The notes beneath the pieces were generated by a model. It was given only the letters and a program-made list of their open reading frames with translations. It searched no databases and was not told the DNA's origin. This document shows, piece after piece, positions 51,880-60,683 of a stretch of 64,000 nt of DNA. The stretch spans positions 62,001 to 126,000 of the forward strand of contig JBGUYY010000068.1 of the NCBI GenBank assembly GCA_045222555.1, in the 5' to 3' direction. The position numbers and the translations under genes are program-made. The stretch comes from UBA1756 sp045222555 (GTDB lineage Bacteria; Bacteroidota; Bacteroidia; Bacteroidales; WCHB1-69). Every line of letters begins with the position of its first letter. Within the stretch, counting starts at the first letter, position 1.

Positions 51880-53109
51880 ATGGAAGTAGCAAAAATCACA
51901 TCAAGCCAACAGGCTATGGAAATGGAAGCCCGCTATGGCGCACACAACTACCATCCGCTGGGAGTAGTTATCTCCAAGGCTAAAGGTCCCTACATGTGGG
52001 ATGTGGAAGGTAAGAAGTATTTCGACTTTCTTTCCGCTTATTCAGCTGTAAACCAAGGCCATTGCCATCCGAAAATCATCCAGGCCATGATCGACCAGTG
52101 CCAGAAGGTGACCCTCACCTCCCGCGCATTCTACAACGACTGCCTCGGACCGTACGAGAAATATGTCACCGAGACCTTCGGTTACGACAAGGTTCTCCCG
52201 ATGAACTCAGGTGCAGAGGCCGACGAGACCGCTCTGAAGCTCTGCCGCAAGTGGGCTTATCTGAAGAAAGGTCTTCCGGAAAACCAGGCCAAGATCATCG
52301 TTTGCGATGGTAACTTCCACGGTCGTACCATCACCATCATCTCCATGTCCACCGATCCTGAGGCGTATGCCGGTTACGGCCCCTACACCCCTGGCTTCGT
52401 GAAAGTGGCTTATAACGACATCCCGGCTCTGGAGAAAGCGCTGGAAGATCCCAACGTGGCTGGTTTCATCCTCGAACCCATCCAGGGCGAGGCGGGTGTT
52501 TACGTTCCCGAAGACGGCTACCTGAAGAAAGCATACGACCTCTGCAAGGCCAAGAACGTGCTCTTCATCGCCGATGAGGTGCAGACTGGTATCGCCCGTA
52601 CGGGTAAGATGCTGGCTTGCGACCACGAAGGCGTTCGCCCCGACATCCTCATCCTCGGTAAGGCCCTCTCTGGCGGTACCATGCCGGTATCCGCAGTTCT
52701 TGCCGACGACGACATCATGCTGACCATCAAGCCCGGCGAACACGGCTCCACCTTCGGTGGCAACCCCATCGCTTGCAAGGTGGCCATCGCCGCTCTCGAA
52801 GTGGTGAAGGAAGAGAAACTCGCCGAACGTGCCGCTTACCTCGGAAAGATCTTCCGCGATGAGATGAGCAGCGTGAAGAGTGACATGATCCAGCAGGTGC
52901 GTGGTAAAGGTTTGCTCAACGCCATTATCATCCGTCCGAAGAACGGCAAAGAGGCTTGGGACGTTTGCGAAAAGATGAAAGAGCTCGGCGTGCTGGCTAA
53001 GCCCACCCATCAGCACATCATCCGTTTCGCTCCTCCGTTGGTTATCAGCGAAGAGGAACTCCGCGAGGCTATCGAACTGATTAAGAAAGCAATCCTTTCG
53101 TTCGAATAA
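51880..53109 (+). CDS. rocD: Ornithine aminotransferase
   Basis: A 409-residue PLP enzyme that converts ornithine and 2-oxoglutarate to glutamate-5-semialdehyde and glutamate, linking arginine and proline pathways. Class III motifs: MNSGAEADETALKLCRKW, FHGRTI, LEPIQGEAGV, IADEVQTGIARTGKM, with the PLP lysine in LGKALSGG. The length matches the family. It has a strong terminator downstream, and no clear -7 box, so it may be transcribed with ricT-gldH. Confidence 0.95.
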   Translation: MEVAKITSSQQAMEMEARYGAHNYHPLGVVISKAKGPYMWDVEGKKYFDFLSAYSAVNQGHCHPKIIQAMIDQCQKVTLTSRAFYNDCLGPYEKYVTETFGYDKVLPMNSGAEADETALKLCRKWAYLKKGLPENQAKIIVCDGNFHGRTITIISMSTDPEAYAGYGPYTPGFVKVAYNDIPALEKALEDPNVAGFILEPIQGEAGVYVPEDGYLKKAYDLCKAKNVLFIADEVQTGIARTGKMLACDHEGVRPDILILGKALSGGTMPVSAVLADDDIMLTIKPGEHGSTFGGNPIACKVAIAALEVVKEEKLAERAAYLGKIFRDEMSSVKSDMIQQVRGKGLLNAIIIRPKNGKEAWDVCEKMKELGVLAKPTHQHIIRFAPPLVISEEELREAIELIKKAILSFE

Positions 53110-53132
53110 TAGGATATTTTGATTCTATTGAT

Positions 53133-53168
53133 AAAGTAGGGCTGCCATATTATGACAGCCCTACTTTT
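53133..53168 (+). terminator. Terminator after rocD
   Basis: Perfect 12-pair hairpin AAAGTAGGGCTG / CAGCCCTACTTT with an 11-base loop, followed by TTTT. Confidence 0.85.
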
Positions 53169-53202
53169 ATATGTTAGCCCCACTTTCTTTTTGTACATTC
53201 TG

Positions 53203-53232
53203 TTGCCGTATGTGAAAAAAGTTGTATCTTTG
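53203..53232 (+). promoter_or_regulatory. Promoter of the beta-barrel/nqrCDEF operon
   Basis: TTG at 53203-53205 and TATCTTTG at 53225-53232, spaced 19 bases, match the Bacteroidota -33/-7 pattern. The ATG follows at 53277. Confidence 0.65.
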
Positions 53233-53276
53233 CCGCCTAAATTCATAATTTGCAATTTATTATAAAGAATATCATT

Positions 53277-53864
53277 ATGAAAAAAATTCTCTCTGTTTTA
53301 GCCATTCTGGCACTGCTGATGCCCTTCGCCCTTCATGCACAAGATTCGGGCTATAATGGCACTGCTTTTACTGGTGGTATCAAGGTGGGCATCAATTTCA
53401 GTAATTATATTGGAAAGAGTACGATGCAGCCTGGCGGCGAGGCGGGTATCTTCCTTCGCGCCGGACGTTCGTTCTATTTCGAACCCTCTTTCATGTACTC
53501 GTTCCGCAGCACCAATTTCAAAGACCTGAAGAATGAATTGAAAGAGAGTTTTGAAGTGGGTCAGCATTTTATTGATGTGCCGCTCCTCGTCGGTTACAAG
53601 TTCGTCAATAATAAGAACTTCAATATCAGAATTTTCCTTGGTCCCCGCGTGGGATTCCGTCTCGGCAGCGACTACGACAACTTTGAGGATGCTGTTGGTT
53701 TCGCCCAGTGGGGCGCGCAGGCTGGTATCGGTATAGACTTTTGGATTTTCACCTTTGACGCCAAATACGACATTTCGGCCAGCAAGTTCAAACAGTACGA
53801 TGAGAGCACCTTCTGGAAACAGAACATGATCAACCTTGTGCTGGGTGTGAAATTCAAACGCTAA
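53277..53864 (+). CDS. Porin-type outer-membrane beta-barrel protein
   Basis: A 195-residue protein with a signal peptide (ALLMPFALHAQ) and the Bacteroidota outer-membrane-beta-barrel pattern: GGIKVGINFSNYIG, YFEPSFMYSFR, VPLLVGYKF, FLGPRVGFRLGSD, MINLVLGVKFKR. Probably an 8-strand barrel with a structural or unknown role. I chose ATG 53277, placed after the promoter box. It ends 12 bases before nqrC with no terminator between, so it appears to lead the nqr transcript, an odd partner for a respiratory complex. Confidence 0.82.
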   Translation: MKKILSVLAILALLMPFALHAQDSGYNGTAFTGGIKVGINFSNYIGKSTMQPGGEAGIFLRAGRSFYFEPSFMYSFRSTNFKDLKNELKESFEVGQHFIDVPLLVGYKFVNNKNFNIRIFLGPRVGFRLGSDYDNFEDAVGFAQWGAQAGIGIDFWIFTFDAKYDISASKFKQYDESTFWKQNMINLVLGVKFKR

Positions 53865-53876
53865 TCGATTCGTTGG

Positions 53877-54509
53877 TTGAAGAACTTCAGCAATACATAT
53901 ATATATGTTTACATCACCGTTTTGGTGGTGGTGGTCGTGGCTTTGCTCTCCGGACTGACCCTCGGGCTGAAGACGCGGCAGGAGATGAACCTTGCCGCTG
54001 ACAAGGCATCGCAGATTCTGCGTGCCGCCGGCTACGAGGAGCTTCATGGTCAGGCCGCTGCCGACCTTTTTGCGAAGGTGGCTGAGAGTAGGGAAGGAGA
54101 GAAAGAGTGCTATACAATGCAATGCGCTGATGGTACGACTGGTACTGTGGTGCGTGTGGATGGCAAGGGTTTGTGGGGCCCGATATGGGGCTATGTGGTG
54201 ATGGCCCAAGATGGGGAAACCATCAAGGGCGTGACCTTTTCGCACAAGTCGGAAACTCCCGGGCTGGGCGCGAACATCACGGAAGATAAGTTCCAGTCGC
54301 AGTTTGTGGGGAAACGGCTGTACGACGCGGAGGGGCACTTCACCTCCGTCAGGGTGCTGAAACCCGGCCGGGAGCCGCAGGTGGCCGCCGCCAACCGCGT
54401 GGATGCCATCACCGGCGCCACGCTCACCTCCAACGGGGTGGATGCCATGCTGCAGCAGCTGCCCGCACTGTTGGATTCTAATCGTCAAACTCAACTCATT
54501 GCGCGATGA
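53877..54509 (+). CDS. nqrC: Na+-NQR subunit C (FMN-binding)
   Basis: A 210-residue subunit of the Na+-translocating NADH:quinone reductase. One N-terminal membrane helix (about residues 8-30) precedes a periplasmic FMN-binding domain. The flavinylation motif is ITGATLTSNGV, with T182 as the expected covalent FMN site. Start is a TTG at 53877; the protein then begins like other NqrC, and the nearest ATG is 36 codons in. The stop overlaps the nqrD ATG (ATGA). A flavin transferase ApbE is not in the window. Confidence 0.92.
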   Translation: MKNFSNTYIYVYITVLVVVVVALLSGLTLGLKTRQEMNLAADKASQILRAAGYEELHGQAAADLFAKVAESREGEKECYTMQCADGTTGTVVRVDGKGLWGPIWGYVVMAQDGETIKGVTFSHKSETPGLGANITEDKFQSQFVGKRLYDAEGHFTSVRVLKPGREPQVAAANRVDAITGATLTSNGVDAMLQQLPALLDSNRQTQLIAR

Positions 54510-55105
54510 AAAAGTACCTCGGACCCTTATCGAAAGAGAATCCCATCCTCGTGCAGGTGCTCGGTGTGTGCTCGGCCCTGGCTGTCACCGCCCAGCTGAA
54601 ACCGGCCGTGGTGATGGCCCTCTCCGTGACGGTCGTGTGTGCATTGTCGAATTTGATTATCTCGCTGTTACGCAATACGATACCTCCACGTGTTAGAATA
54701 ATGGTTCAATTGCTGGTGGTCTCCTCGTTGGTGATCGCTGTGGACCAGTTCTTGCAGGCTTACGTCTTTGAAATCAGCCGGATGCTCTCGGTATTTGTGG
54801 GACTCATCATCACCAACTGCATCATCATGGGACGGCTTGAGGCTTTCGCCCTGTCGCACCCGCCGGTACCGTCGTTTATCGACGGTTTGATGAACGGACT
54901 GGGCTATGGACTGGTGCTGGTGGTGGTGGGCACGATTCGCGAACTGTTGGGTTCCGGTACGCTGTGGGGCTGCCAGGTGGTGCCGCAAGCCTTCTATGAA
55001 GCTGGTTATATGAATAATGGACTGATGATTCTGCCCCCGATGGCCCTCATCATCGTCGGCACAATTATCTGGATACAGAATGCGAAACGAAACAAGGTGA
55101 AATGA
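54506..55105 (+). CDS. nqrD: Na+-NQR subunit D
   Basis: A 199-residue integral membrane subunit with about six helices. Conserved NqrD/RnfE features: FVGLIITNCIIMGRLEAFAL and DGLMNGLGYGLVLVVVGTIRELLGSG. It helps carry electrons through an iron-sulphur centre within the membrane. The protein starts MKKYLGPLSKENPILVQVLG as usual. It overlaps nqrC and nqrE by 4 bases each, so translation is coupled along the operon. Confidence 0.95.
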   Translation: MKKYLGPLSKENPILVQVLGVCSALAVTAQLKPAVVMALSVTVVCALSNLIISLLRNTIPPRVRIMVQLLVVSSLVIAVDQFLQAYVFEISRMLSVFVGLIITNCIIMGRLEAFALSHPPVPSFIDGLMNGLGYGLVLVVVGTIRELLGSGTLWGCQVVPQAFYEAGYMNNGLMILPPMALIIVGTIIWIQNAKRNKVK

Positions 55106-55713
55106 GCGGTGTGATGGACATTTTCGTGCGGTCGGCTCTGATCGACAATATGGTTTTCGCCTACTTTTTGGGCATGTGTTCCTATTTGGCCGTGTCGAAG
55201 AATGTGAAGACCGCACTCGGTTTGGGCATCGCCGTGTGTTTCGTGCTGGCGGTGACGGTGCCGGTCAACTACCTCTTAGACAAGTACTTCTTGCAGGATG
55301 GCGCGTTGGCATGGATCAGCCCGGAGTTATCGGGTCTCAACCTTTCGTTCCTTTCACTCATTCTGTTCATCGCTGTGATTGCAGGCATTGTGCAGCTGTT
55401 GGAGATGGTGATTGAGAAATTTTCGCCCGCGCTCTATCAGGCGCTGGGCATCTTCTTGCCGCTGATTGCGGTCAACTGCGCCATTCTGGGCGGTTCGCTC
55501 TTCATGCAGGAGCGGCATTTCCCGACGGTAGCGCACAGTTTCTCTTATGCGGTGGGATCTGGCGTGGGCTGGCTGCTGGCCATCGTGGCGTTTGCGGCCA
55601 TCCGCGAGCGGTTACGTTATTCCGACATTCCTAAAGGATTGCAGGGCAATGGGATAGCCTATATCATCACCGGTCTGTTAGGCTTGGCATTTATGGCATT
55701 TTTAGGATTTTAG
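55102..55713 (+). CDS. nqrE: Na+-NQR subunit E
   Basis: A 203-residue membrane subunit, homologous to NqrD/RnfA with inverted topology. Conserved stretches: VRSALIDNMVFAYFLGMCSY, LQLLEMVIEKFSPALYQALG-like text near residue 95, and PLIAVNCAILGGSLFMQER. Together with NqrD it is thought to hold a 2Fe-2S centre between symmetric helices; the cysteines in GMCSY and VNCAI fit that role. The stop is followed directly by a Shine-Dalgarno for nqrF. Confidence 0.95.
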   Translation: MSGVMDIFVRSALIDNMVFAYFLGMCSYLAVSKNVKTALGLGIAVCFVLAVTVPVNYLLDKYFLQDGALAWISPELSGLNLSFLSLILFIAVIAGIVQLLEMVIEKFSPALYQALGIFLPLIAVNCAILGGSLFMQERHFPTVAHSFSYAVGSGVGWLLAIVAFAAIRERLRYSDIPKGLQGNGIAYIITGLLGLAFMAFLGF

Positions 55714-55720
55714 AAGGAGG
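55714..55720 (+). promoter_or_regulatory. Shine-Dalgarno of nqrF
   Basis: AAGGAGG directly after the nqrE stop, 8 bases before the nqrF ATG at 55729. The other Bacteroidota-style starts here generally lack such a site. Confidence 0.75.
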
Positions 55721-55728
55721 ATAATGGG

Positions 55729-56964
55729 ATGAAGACGATGCTGATAGCTTTAGGGATTGCGCTGATGGTGATTTGGATCTTGGTGGCGATGTTGCTTTTC
55801 GCCCGCAGGAAGTTAGTGCCGGGCGGGAAGGTGAAGATCCGCATCAATGGCGAGAAGGAGGTGGAACACGAGCGAGGCTGTTCGTTGTTGCAGGCGTTGT
55901 CGGACGAGAAGGTCTTTGTGCCGTCGGCCTGCGGCGGGGGTGGCAGTTGTGGCACCTGTAAGGGTAAGGTGCTGTCGGGCGGCGGCGAGATTCTGCCCAC
56001 CGAGCTGGCCCATATCTCTCGCAAGATGGCCGCCGACCACTACCGGCTCTTCTGTCAGGTGAAGGTGCGCGAGGATATGGAAATTGAACTCCCTAAGGAG
56101 TTTTTCGGCATCAAGAAGTGGAAATGCAGGGTGGTTTCCAACCGCAATGTGGCCACCTTCATCAAGGAACTGGTGTTGCAACTGCCTGAAGGTGAGTATA
56201 TCGACTTCCGCTCCGGCGGCTATATACAGATTGATATTCCGGCTTGTATTGTTCCTTTTTCTAATATCAATGTAGAAGAAAAATTCCGTGCCGACTGGCA
56301 GAAGATGGGACTTTTCAATCTGAAAATGAAAAACAGCAGCGATACTGTCAGAGCTTACTCTATGGCCAATTATCCTGCTGAAAATCAGATTATCATGCTC
56401 AATGTGCGTATCGCCACACCGCCTTTCAACCGCAAGAAGGGTGCCTTCGAGAAGGTGAATCCGGGGGTGGCTTCCAGCTATATCCATAGTCTAAAACCTG
56501 GCGACGAGGTGATGGTTTCCGGACCTTACGGCGAGTTCTTCGTGGAAGAGGGCAGGGGAGAGATGATGTTCATTGGCGGTGGCGCTGGCATGGCCCCGAT
56601 GCGTTCGCATATCTTCCATCAATTCAAGACTTTACACACTCAACGAAAAACTACCTTTTGGTATGGTGGTCGCTCGTTGCAGGAATTGTTTTATATGGAT
56701 GATTTTCAGGGAATTGAGCGTGAAAACGACAACTTCTCCTTCCATGTCGCCCTCTCTGACCCGCTGCCCGATGACCACTGGACCGGTCCGACCGGCTTCA
56801 TCCACCAAGTCATATATGATCAGTACCTTAAAGACCATCCCGCCCCCGAAGAGATTCAATACTATATCTGTGGTCCCCCGATGATGCTCCAAGCCGTCCT
56901 CCACATGCTCGACTCCCTCGGCGTTCCCCCCGAAAATATCCACTACGACGACTTCGGGAATTAA
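55729..56964 (+). CDS. nqrF: Na+-NQR subunit F (NADH dehydrogenase, FAD, 2Fe-2S)
   Basis: A 411-residue subunit that takes electrons from NADH. One N-terminal helix (3-25), then a ferredoxin-type 2Fe-2S domain (C68, C74, C77, C109 in PSACGGGGSCGTCKGK and RLFCQVK), then a ferredoxin-NADP-reductase-like FAD/NAD module: RAYSMANYPAE for FAD, GGGAGMAPMRSH for NAD, and the C-terminal YYICGPPMMLQAV. It ends the nqrCDEF group. nqrA and nqrB, normally just before nqrC, are absent from the window. Confidence 0.96.
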   Translation: MKTMLIALGIALMVIWILVAMLLFARRKLVPGGKVKIRINGEKEVEHERGCSLLQALSDEKVFVPSACGGGGSCGTCKGKVLSGGGEILPTELAHISRKMAADHYRLFCQVKVREDMEIELPKEFFGIKKWKCRVVSNRNVATFIKELVLQLPEGEYIDFRSGGYIQIDIPACIVPFSNINVEEKFRADWQKMGLFNLKMKNSSDTVRAYSMANYPAENQIIMLNVRIATPPFNRKKGAFEKVNPGVASSYIHSLKPGDEVMVSGPYGEFFVEEGRGEMMFIGGGAGMAPMRSHIFHQFKTLHTQRKTTFWYGGRSLQELFYMDDFQGIERENDNFSFHVALSDPLPDDHWTGPTGFIHQVIYDQYLKDHPAPEEIQYYICGPPMMLQAVLHMLDSLGVPPENIHYDDFGN

Positions 56965-57078
56965 CAATGTACAATTTACAATTTACAATGTACAATTTCA
57001 ACTCCTTAACTTCTTAACTATCAATTATTAACTATTAACTCTCAATTTTCAGTTTTAATTTTCAATTTTCAATTTAAA
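56965..57078. repeat. AT-rich intergenic repeat run before the cyclo-ligase gene
   Basis: Short near-repeats of TACAATTTACAATGTACAAT and CAATTTTCAGTTTTAATTTT fill the whole gap between nqrF and the next gene. No promoter box stands out, and no hairpin terminator follows nqrF. Confidence 0.8.
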
Positions 57079-57804
57079 ATGTCTCTCCTTTCCGAATACA
57101 AAGAAACCCTCCAGTATCTTCAAAATTATGTTGAGTTGATGGAAGATATGGATGACCCGTCGTATGTGGCACGCGGTAATGGTTTCTGCGACAGTAAGTT
57201 CAGTGAAGATTTTCTGAATGGTCAGATCGAAAAGTACCGTGCGCAGTTGCGGCAGCTCGAAAAACGGATGCTGTCAGAAAAATATACAAAGCCCGAACTG
57301 CGCAGCATCATCCGACTGATGAAAAAATCGCGCTTCCCCGATGAACTCAACGAGATGTCGCGCGGGATCATGAGCCGATTAGAGCGTCATCCCGCTTTCA
57401 AAAAAGCCCATACGATTCTGCTCTATGCCTCACTTCCCGATGAGGTGCGTACCTTTGAGTTGATTGAGAAATGGCGTAACCGTAAGCATATCGTGCTTCC
57501 TACCGTAGTGGGAGATGACATTGTACCGGTGGCACTCGATCCCGATACCCCCTTTGTGACAGGCGATTTCAATATCCTTGAGCCCGATAGCGCGCCCTAC
57601 ACAGGCGATTTCGACCTCATTGTGGTTCCGGGCATGGCATTCGACGACCGCGGTAACCGGTTGGGGCGTGGCAAGGGTTATTACGACCGTTTCCTCGCCC
57701 AGCATGCTCACGTTCATACCATCGGAGTCTGTTTTAACTTCCAAAAAGTGCCTTTTGTGCCTACCGAAAAGACCGATATTGCCCTATCGGAAATAGTGTA
57801 TTAA
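57079..57804 (+). CDS. 5-formyltetrahydrofolate cyclo-ligase with N-terminal extension
   Basis: A 241-residue protein. The C-terminal about 175 residues are a 5-formyl-THF cyclo-ligase (ATP-dependent conversion of 5-formyl- to 5,10-methenyl-tetrahydrofolate). The motifs LLYASLPDEVRTFELIEKW, VVPGMAFDDRGNRLGRGKG followed by YYDRFL, and the ATP/folate loop are intact. The first about 65 residues (starting MSLLSEYKETLQYLQNYVEL) are extra; they look like a helical, acidic extension and might be a separate small domain fused on. The whole preceding intergenic gap is AT-rich repeat. Confidence 0.9.
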   Translation: MSLLSEYKETLQYLQNYVELMEDMDDPSYVARGNGFCDSKFSEDFLNGQIEKYRAQLRQLEKRMLSEKYTKPELRSIIRLMKKSRFPDELNEMSRGIMSRLERHPAFKKAHTILLYASLPDEVRTFELIEKWRNRKHIVLPTVVGDDIVPVALDPDTPFVTGDFNILEPDSAPYTGDFDLIVVPGMAFDDRGNRLGRGKGYYDRFLAQHAHVHTIGVCFNFQKVPFVPTEKTDIALSEIVY

Positions 57805-57890
57805 CATTTATTAAGAAAATTATTTCATTGATTATTAAATAGATAATCAAAAAATTTGAATTTTCTGTATTTCGTATTAGAAAAAAGGTG

Positions 57891-57898
57891 TAATTTTG
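57891..57898 (+). promoter_or_regulatory. -7 box before the cadherin-like protein
   Basis: TAATTTTG, 45 bases before the ATG at 57943. Confidence 0.55.
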
Positions 57899-57942
57899 CC
57901 GCCGCAAAACAGAAACCTAATGTTGTTCTAAAAAAAACGATT

Positions 57943-60408
57943 ATGAAAAAATTATTATTAATGATTGGAATGGTAATGATGATGTTCCCTTTCGCCTTGA
58001 AGGCGCAGGTTTATCAGTTGCCGAATGGCGGATTTGAGACGTGGGATGGCACATCAAGTTCATCAGAACCCACCAATTGGAATAGTTTTGGTACTTCAGA
58101 GTGTACGCTCATCATTGGCTGTTCATCCGCGCAGCAGACGCATCACGAGAACTCCTCCGATACACGTCCGGGCAGTGCTGGAAGCCACAGCTGTCGTATT
58201 TATGCTACTTCCATCATGGGCGTTGTGGCCAATGGCAATATGACCACCGGTCGTATCCACGCTGGCAGCATGACCGCTACCAATAGTGCCAACTACAATG
58301 TCACCTATCCGTCGCAGGCGGGTTTCAACCAGCCGTTTAACGGCCGCCCCGACTACATCCATTTTTGGGCGAAAGCGCAGATATCCAGCTCCTCCGACCA
58401 GGCTCGAATGAACGCCGTGGTGCATAACAACAGTGAGGTGCGCGACCCTATCCGAACCTCCGACCATGTGAATATCACAGGTGTGGCCACGCTCAACTTC
58501 AATGGCGACAACACCTGGCACGAGTATACGGTGCCGTTCAGCTATACGTATGGCAATGCTACTCCTGAATACCTTCTTTTGACCTTCACCACCAATAAGA
58601 CTCCTGGCGGCGGTAGTAGCGGCGATGCGGTCTATATTGATGACATCGAATTTGTCTATATTTCTACGTTAAGTGACTTGAAGAGCAATGGTCAAACGGT
58701 GGCCGATTTTGATGCCAACACGCTGACTTACAACATTGAGCTGCCTTACGGTTCGGCCATGCCTACCGTGACGGCTACGGCTACTTCGGTAAATGGTGTG
58801 GTCAGCATCACGCAGCCCACAACGGCCAATCCTACGGCCACCATCGTGGTGACGCAGGGTCCCAGCACCACCACCTATACCATCAACTATACTTTTGCCG
58901 AGCGTGAAAGTGCTGATTTGCTGGACATTCTCTTGGATGATGCCTCTATCAGCACCTACAATGTTACGCCGGCCTTTGCTTCCAGTACCATGCAGTATGA
59001 TGTGCTTTTGCCGTTTGGCACTGAACTGCCGGTGGTGAGTGCCGTGCTGGATGTTGCTACCGCCCAGCTGAACATCACCCAGCCCACTGCTGCCAATCCG
59101 GTGGCAACGCTGGCCGTGACCTGCGGCTCGCTGTCCAAGACCTACACGGTGAATTTCAGCATCGCTGCGGCCATCAGTGCCGATCTCGCTGACTTGCAGC
59201 TCGATGGCGTCACCATTGCCGGTTTCAGTCCGCAGGTGTTGCACTACGAGCAGCTGCTGCCCTACGGCTCTGCCTTCCCGGTGGTGACTGCTACTGCAGA
59301 AAATGCTGCTGCGCAGGTGAACATCACCCAGCCTACTGCTGAACAGCCCACCGCTACCATCGCAGTGACTTGTGAAACACTTTTCCAGACCTATACTGTT
59401 GATTTCACCTTTGCTGCGGCCATGGATGCCCACCTTGCTGAAATTACCGTCAATGGCGAGGCAATTCCTGATTTCCAGCCGCTGGTGTATGATTACAACT
59501 ACATGCTGCCTTTCGGCACCAGTTTTGCCGACGTGCAGGTGTCTGCTGTGCCGGTCGCGGTTCAGGCGGTGATTGCTCCCATCGTCATCGACACGGTGAC
59601 CGTGATTTCCGTGACGTGTGGTGACTCTTCCGCTGTGTATAGCGTACATTTCGAGTTTGCACCTGAAATGACGGCCGAATTGTCTGATTTGCAAGTGGGT
59701 GGCACGACGGTGACGGGCTTTGATCCGGCTGTTACCACCTATCAGGAGGTGTACTTCGGTACCGAGATGCCCGTAGTGACCGCCACCCCGCGCTCCGCTA
59801 TTGGTGTGGCTACCATCACACAGCCCACATTGGACGAGCCTGTGGCTACCGTAGTGGTGACTTGCGGCGGTTTGAGCAAGACCTACACCGTTAACATCAC
59901 GCTGGTGGAGCCCAATGCCGATTTGGCTGACTTGCAGGTGGATGGTGCCACTGTGGATGGTTTTTCACCTGATGTTACGGAATATGTCCTTACCTATGCT
60001 GACATGATGAACATTCCTGTGGTGACGGCTACCCCTGTTTCAGAGTATGCTACAGTGGAAGTCATTCAGCCTGACTGGACAAATATCAATCCTGAAGTGT
60101 GGGTGGTGGTAACCTGTGGTAGTTTGACCAAAACCTACACGTTGGATTTCCACGTGGGCGTGCGCGAGTACAGTGCTCGTCCGGTGGTGGTTTACCCGAA
60201 TCCTGTGGCCGATGAGCTGATGGTGGAGGTGCCGGCAGGTGCTACAGAGGTTTGCATCTACACTCCCGCTGGTCAGCAGGTGCTGCGCCAGTCGGTGCAG
60301 GAAGGCCGTCAAGCGCTGAATGTGAGTCACCTGCGCACGGGTCTCTATCTGCTTCATCTGCAGGGAGATGGTGTGCTGATGGGAACCGCTAAAGTGATGA
60401 AATACTAA
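57943..60408 (+). CDS. Secreted cadherin-like repeat protein with T9SS sorting domain
   Basis: An 821-residue surface protein. The signal peptide ends in ALKAQ. Residues about 25-245 form a PCMD-like carbohydrate-type module (NGGFETWDG; GDAVYIDDIEF). Then six tandem cadherin-like beta-sandwich repeats of about 82 residues follow, recurring as LPYGTELP-type and NITQPTAANP...TYTVNF motifs, roughly residues 245-735. The last about 75 residues are a type A T9SS sorting domain (VVYPNPVADELMVEVPAG; TGLYLLHLQGDG; TAKVMKY). Probably a cell-surface protein that binds sugar or contacts other cells; no catalytic residues seen. Confidence 0.88.
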   Translation: MKKLLLMIGMVMMMFPFALKAQVYQLPNGGFETWDGTSSSSEPTNWNSFGTSECTLIIGCSSAQQTHHENSSDTRPGSAGSHSCRIYATSIMGVVANGNMTTGRIHAGSMTATNSANYNVTYPSQAGFNQPFNGRPDYIHFWAKAQISSSSDQARMNAVVHNNSEVRDPIRTSDHVNITGVATLNFNGDNTWHEYTVPFSYTYGNATPEYLLLTFTTNKTPGGGSSGDAVYIDDIEFVYISTLSDLKSNGQTVADFDANTLTYNIELPYGSAMPTVTATATSVNGVVSITQPTTANPTATIVVTQGPSTTTYTINYTFAERESADLLDILLDDASISTYNVTPAFASSTMQYDVLLPFGTELPVVSAVLDVATAQLNITQPTAANPVATLAVTCGSLSKTYTVNFSIAAAISADLADLQLDGVTIAGFSPQVLHYEQLLPYGSAFPVVTATAENAAAQVNITQPTAEQPTATIAVTCETLFQTYTVDFTFAAAMDAHLAEITVNGEAIPDFQPLVYDYNYMLPFGTSFADVQVSAVPVAVQAVIAPIVIDTVTVISVTCGDSSAVYSVHFEFAPEMTAELSDLQVGGTTVTGFDPAVTTYQEVYFGTEMPVVTATPRSAIGVATITQPTLDEPVATVVVTCGGLSKTYTVNITLVEPNADLADLQVDGATVDGFSPDVTEYVLTYADMMNIPVVTATPVSEYATVEVIQPDWTNINPEVWVVVTCGSLTKTYTLDFHVGVREYSARPVVVYPNPVADELMVEVPAGATEVCIYTPAGQQVLRQSVQEGRQALNVSHLRTGLYLLHLQGDGVLMGTAKVMKY
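58672..60150 (+). repeat. Six tandem cadherin-like repeats in the 57943 gene
   Basis: Each repeat is about 82 codons and ends with TYTVNF-like strands. The fourth is the most diverged. DNA identity between repeats is modest, so the array is old or under selection to diverge. Confidence 0.8.
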
Positions 60409-60448
60409 GGACTCTTTTCATAGCCAGGACTTTTGTCCTGTGGTGTGG

Positions 60449-60477
60449 GGCTGCCATATTTATGGCAGCCTTTTTTT
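60449..60477 (+). terminator. Terminator after the cadherin-like gene
   Basis: Hairpin GGCTGCCATA / TATGGCAGCC with a very short loop, followed by seven T. The stem core (GGCTGCCATA) resembles that of the rocD terminator. Confidence 0.85.
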
Positions 60478-60608
60478 ATAAATGAAAAAAACGTGCTAAA
60501 TCGCTGTAACTCATTGTTTGTGAAAAGTTAAGCTTATCGGTTCAGATATTGTTTATAACTCTTTTCTACTTTTCAGCGAATGGGGTGGTTTATTAACAAT
60601 CTTTTGTT

Positions 60609-60616
60609 TATATTTG
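60609..60616 (+). promoter_or_regulatory. -7 box before the giant fibronectin-III protein
   Basis: TATATTTG, 67 bases before the ATG at 60684. The remaining stretch 60478-60608 shows nothing else. Confidence 0.5.
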
Positions 60617-60683
60617 TAGCCGCTAAAAGTGCGATGCTTTGGCTGTTAATACATTGGAAGTTATTAATTAAAAAAATACAGTT

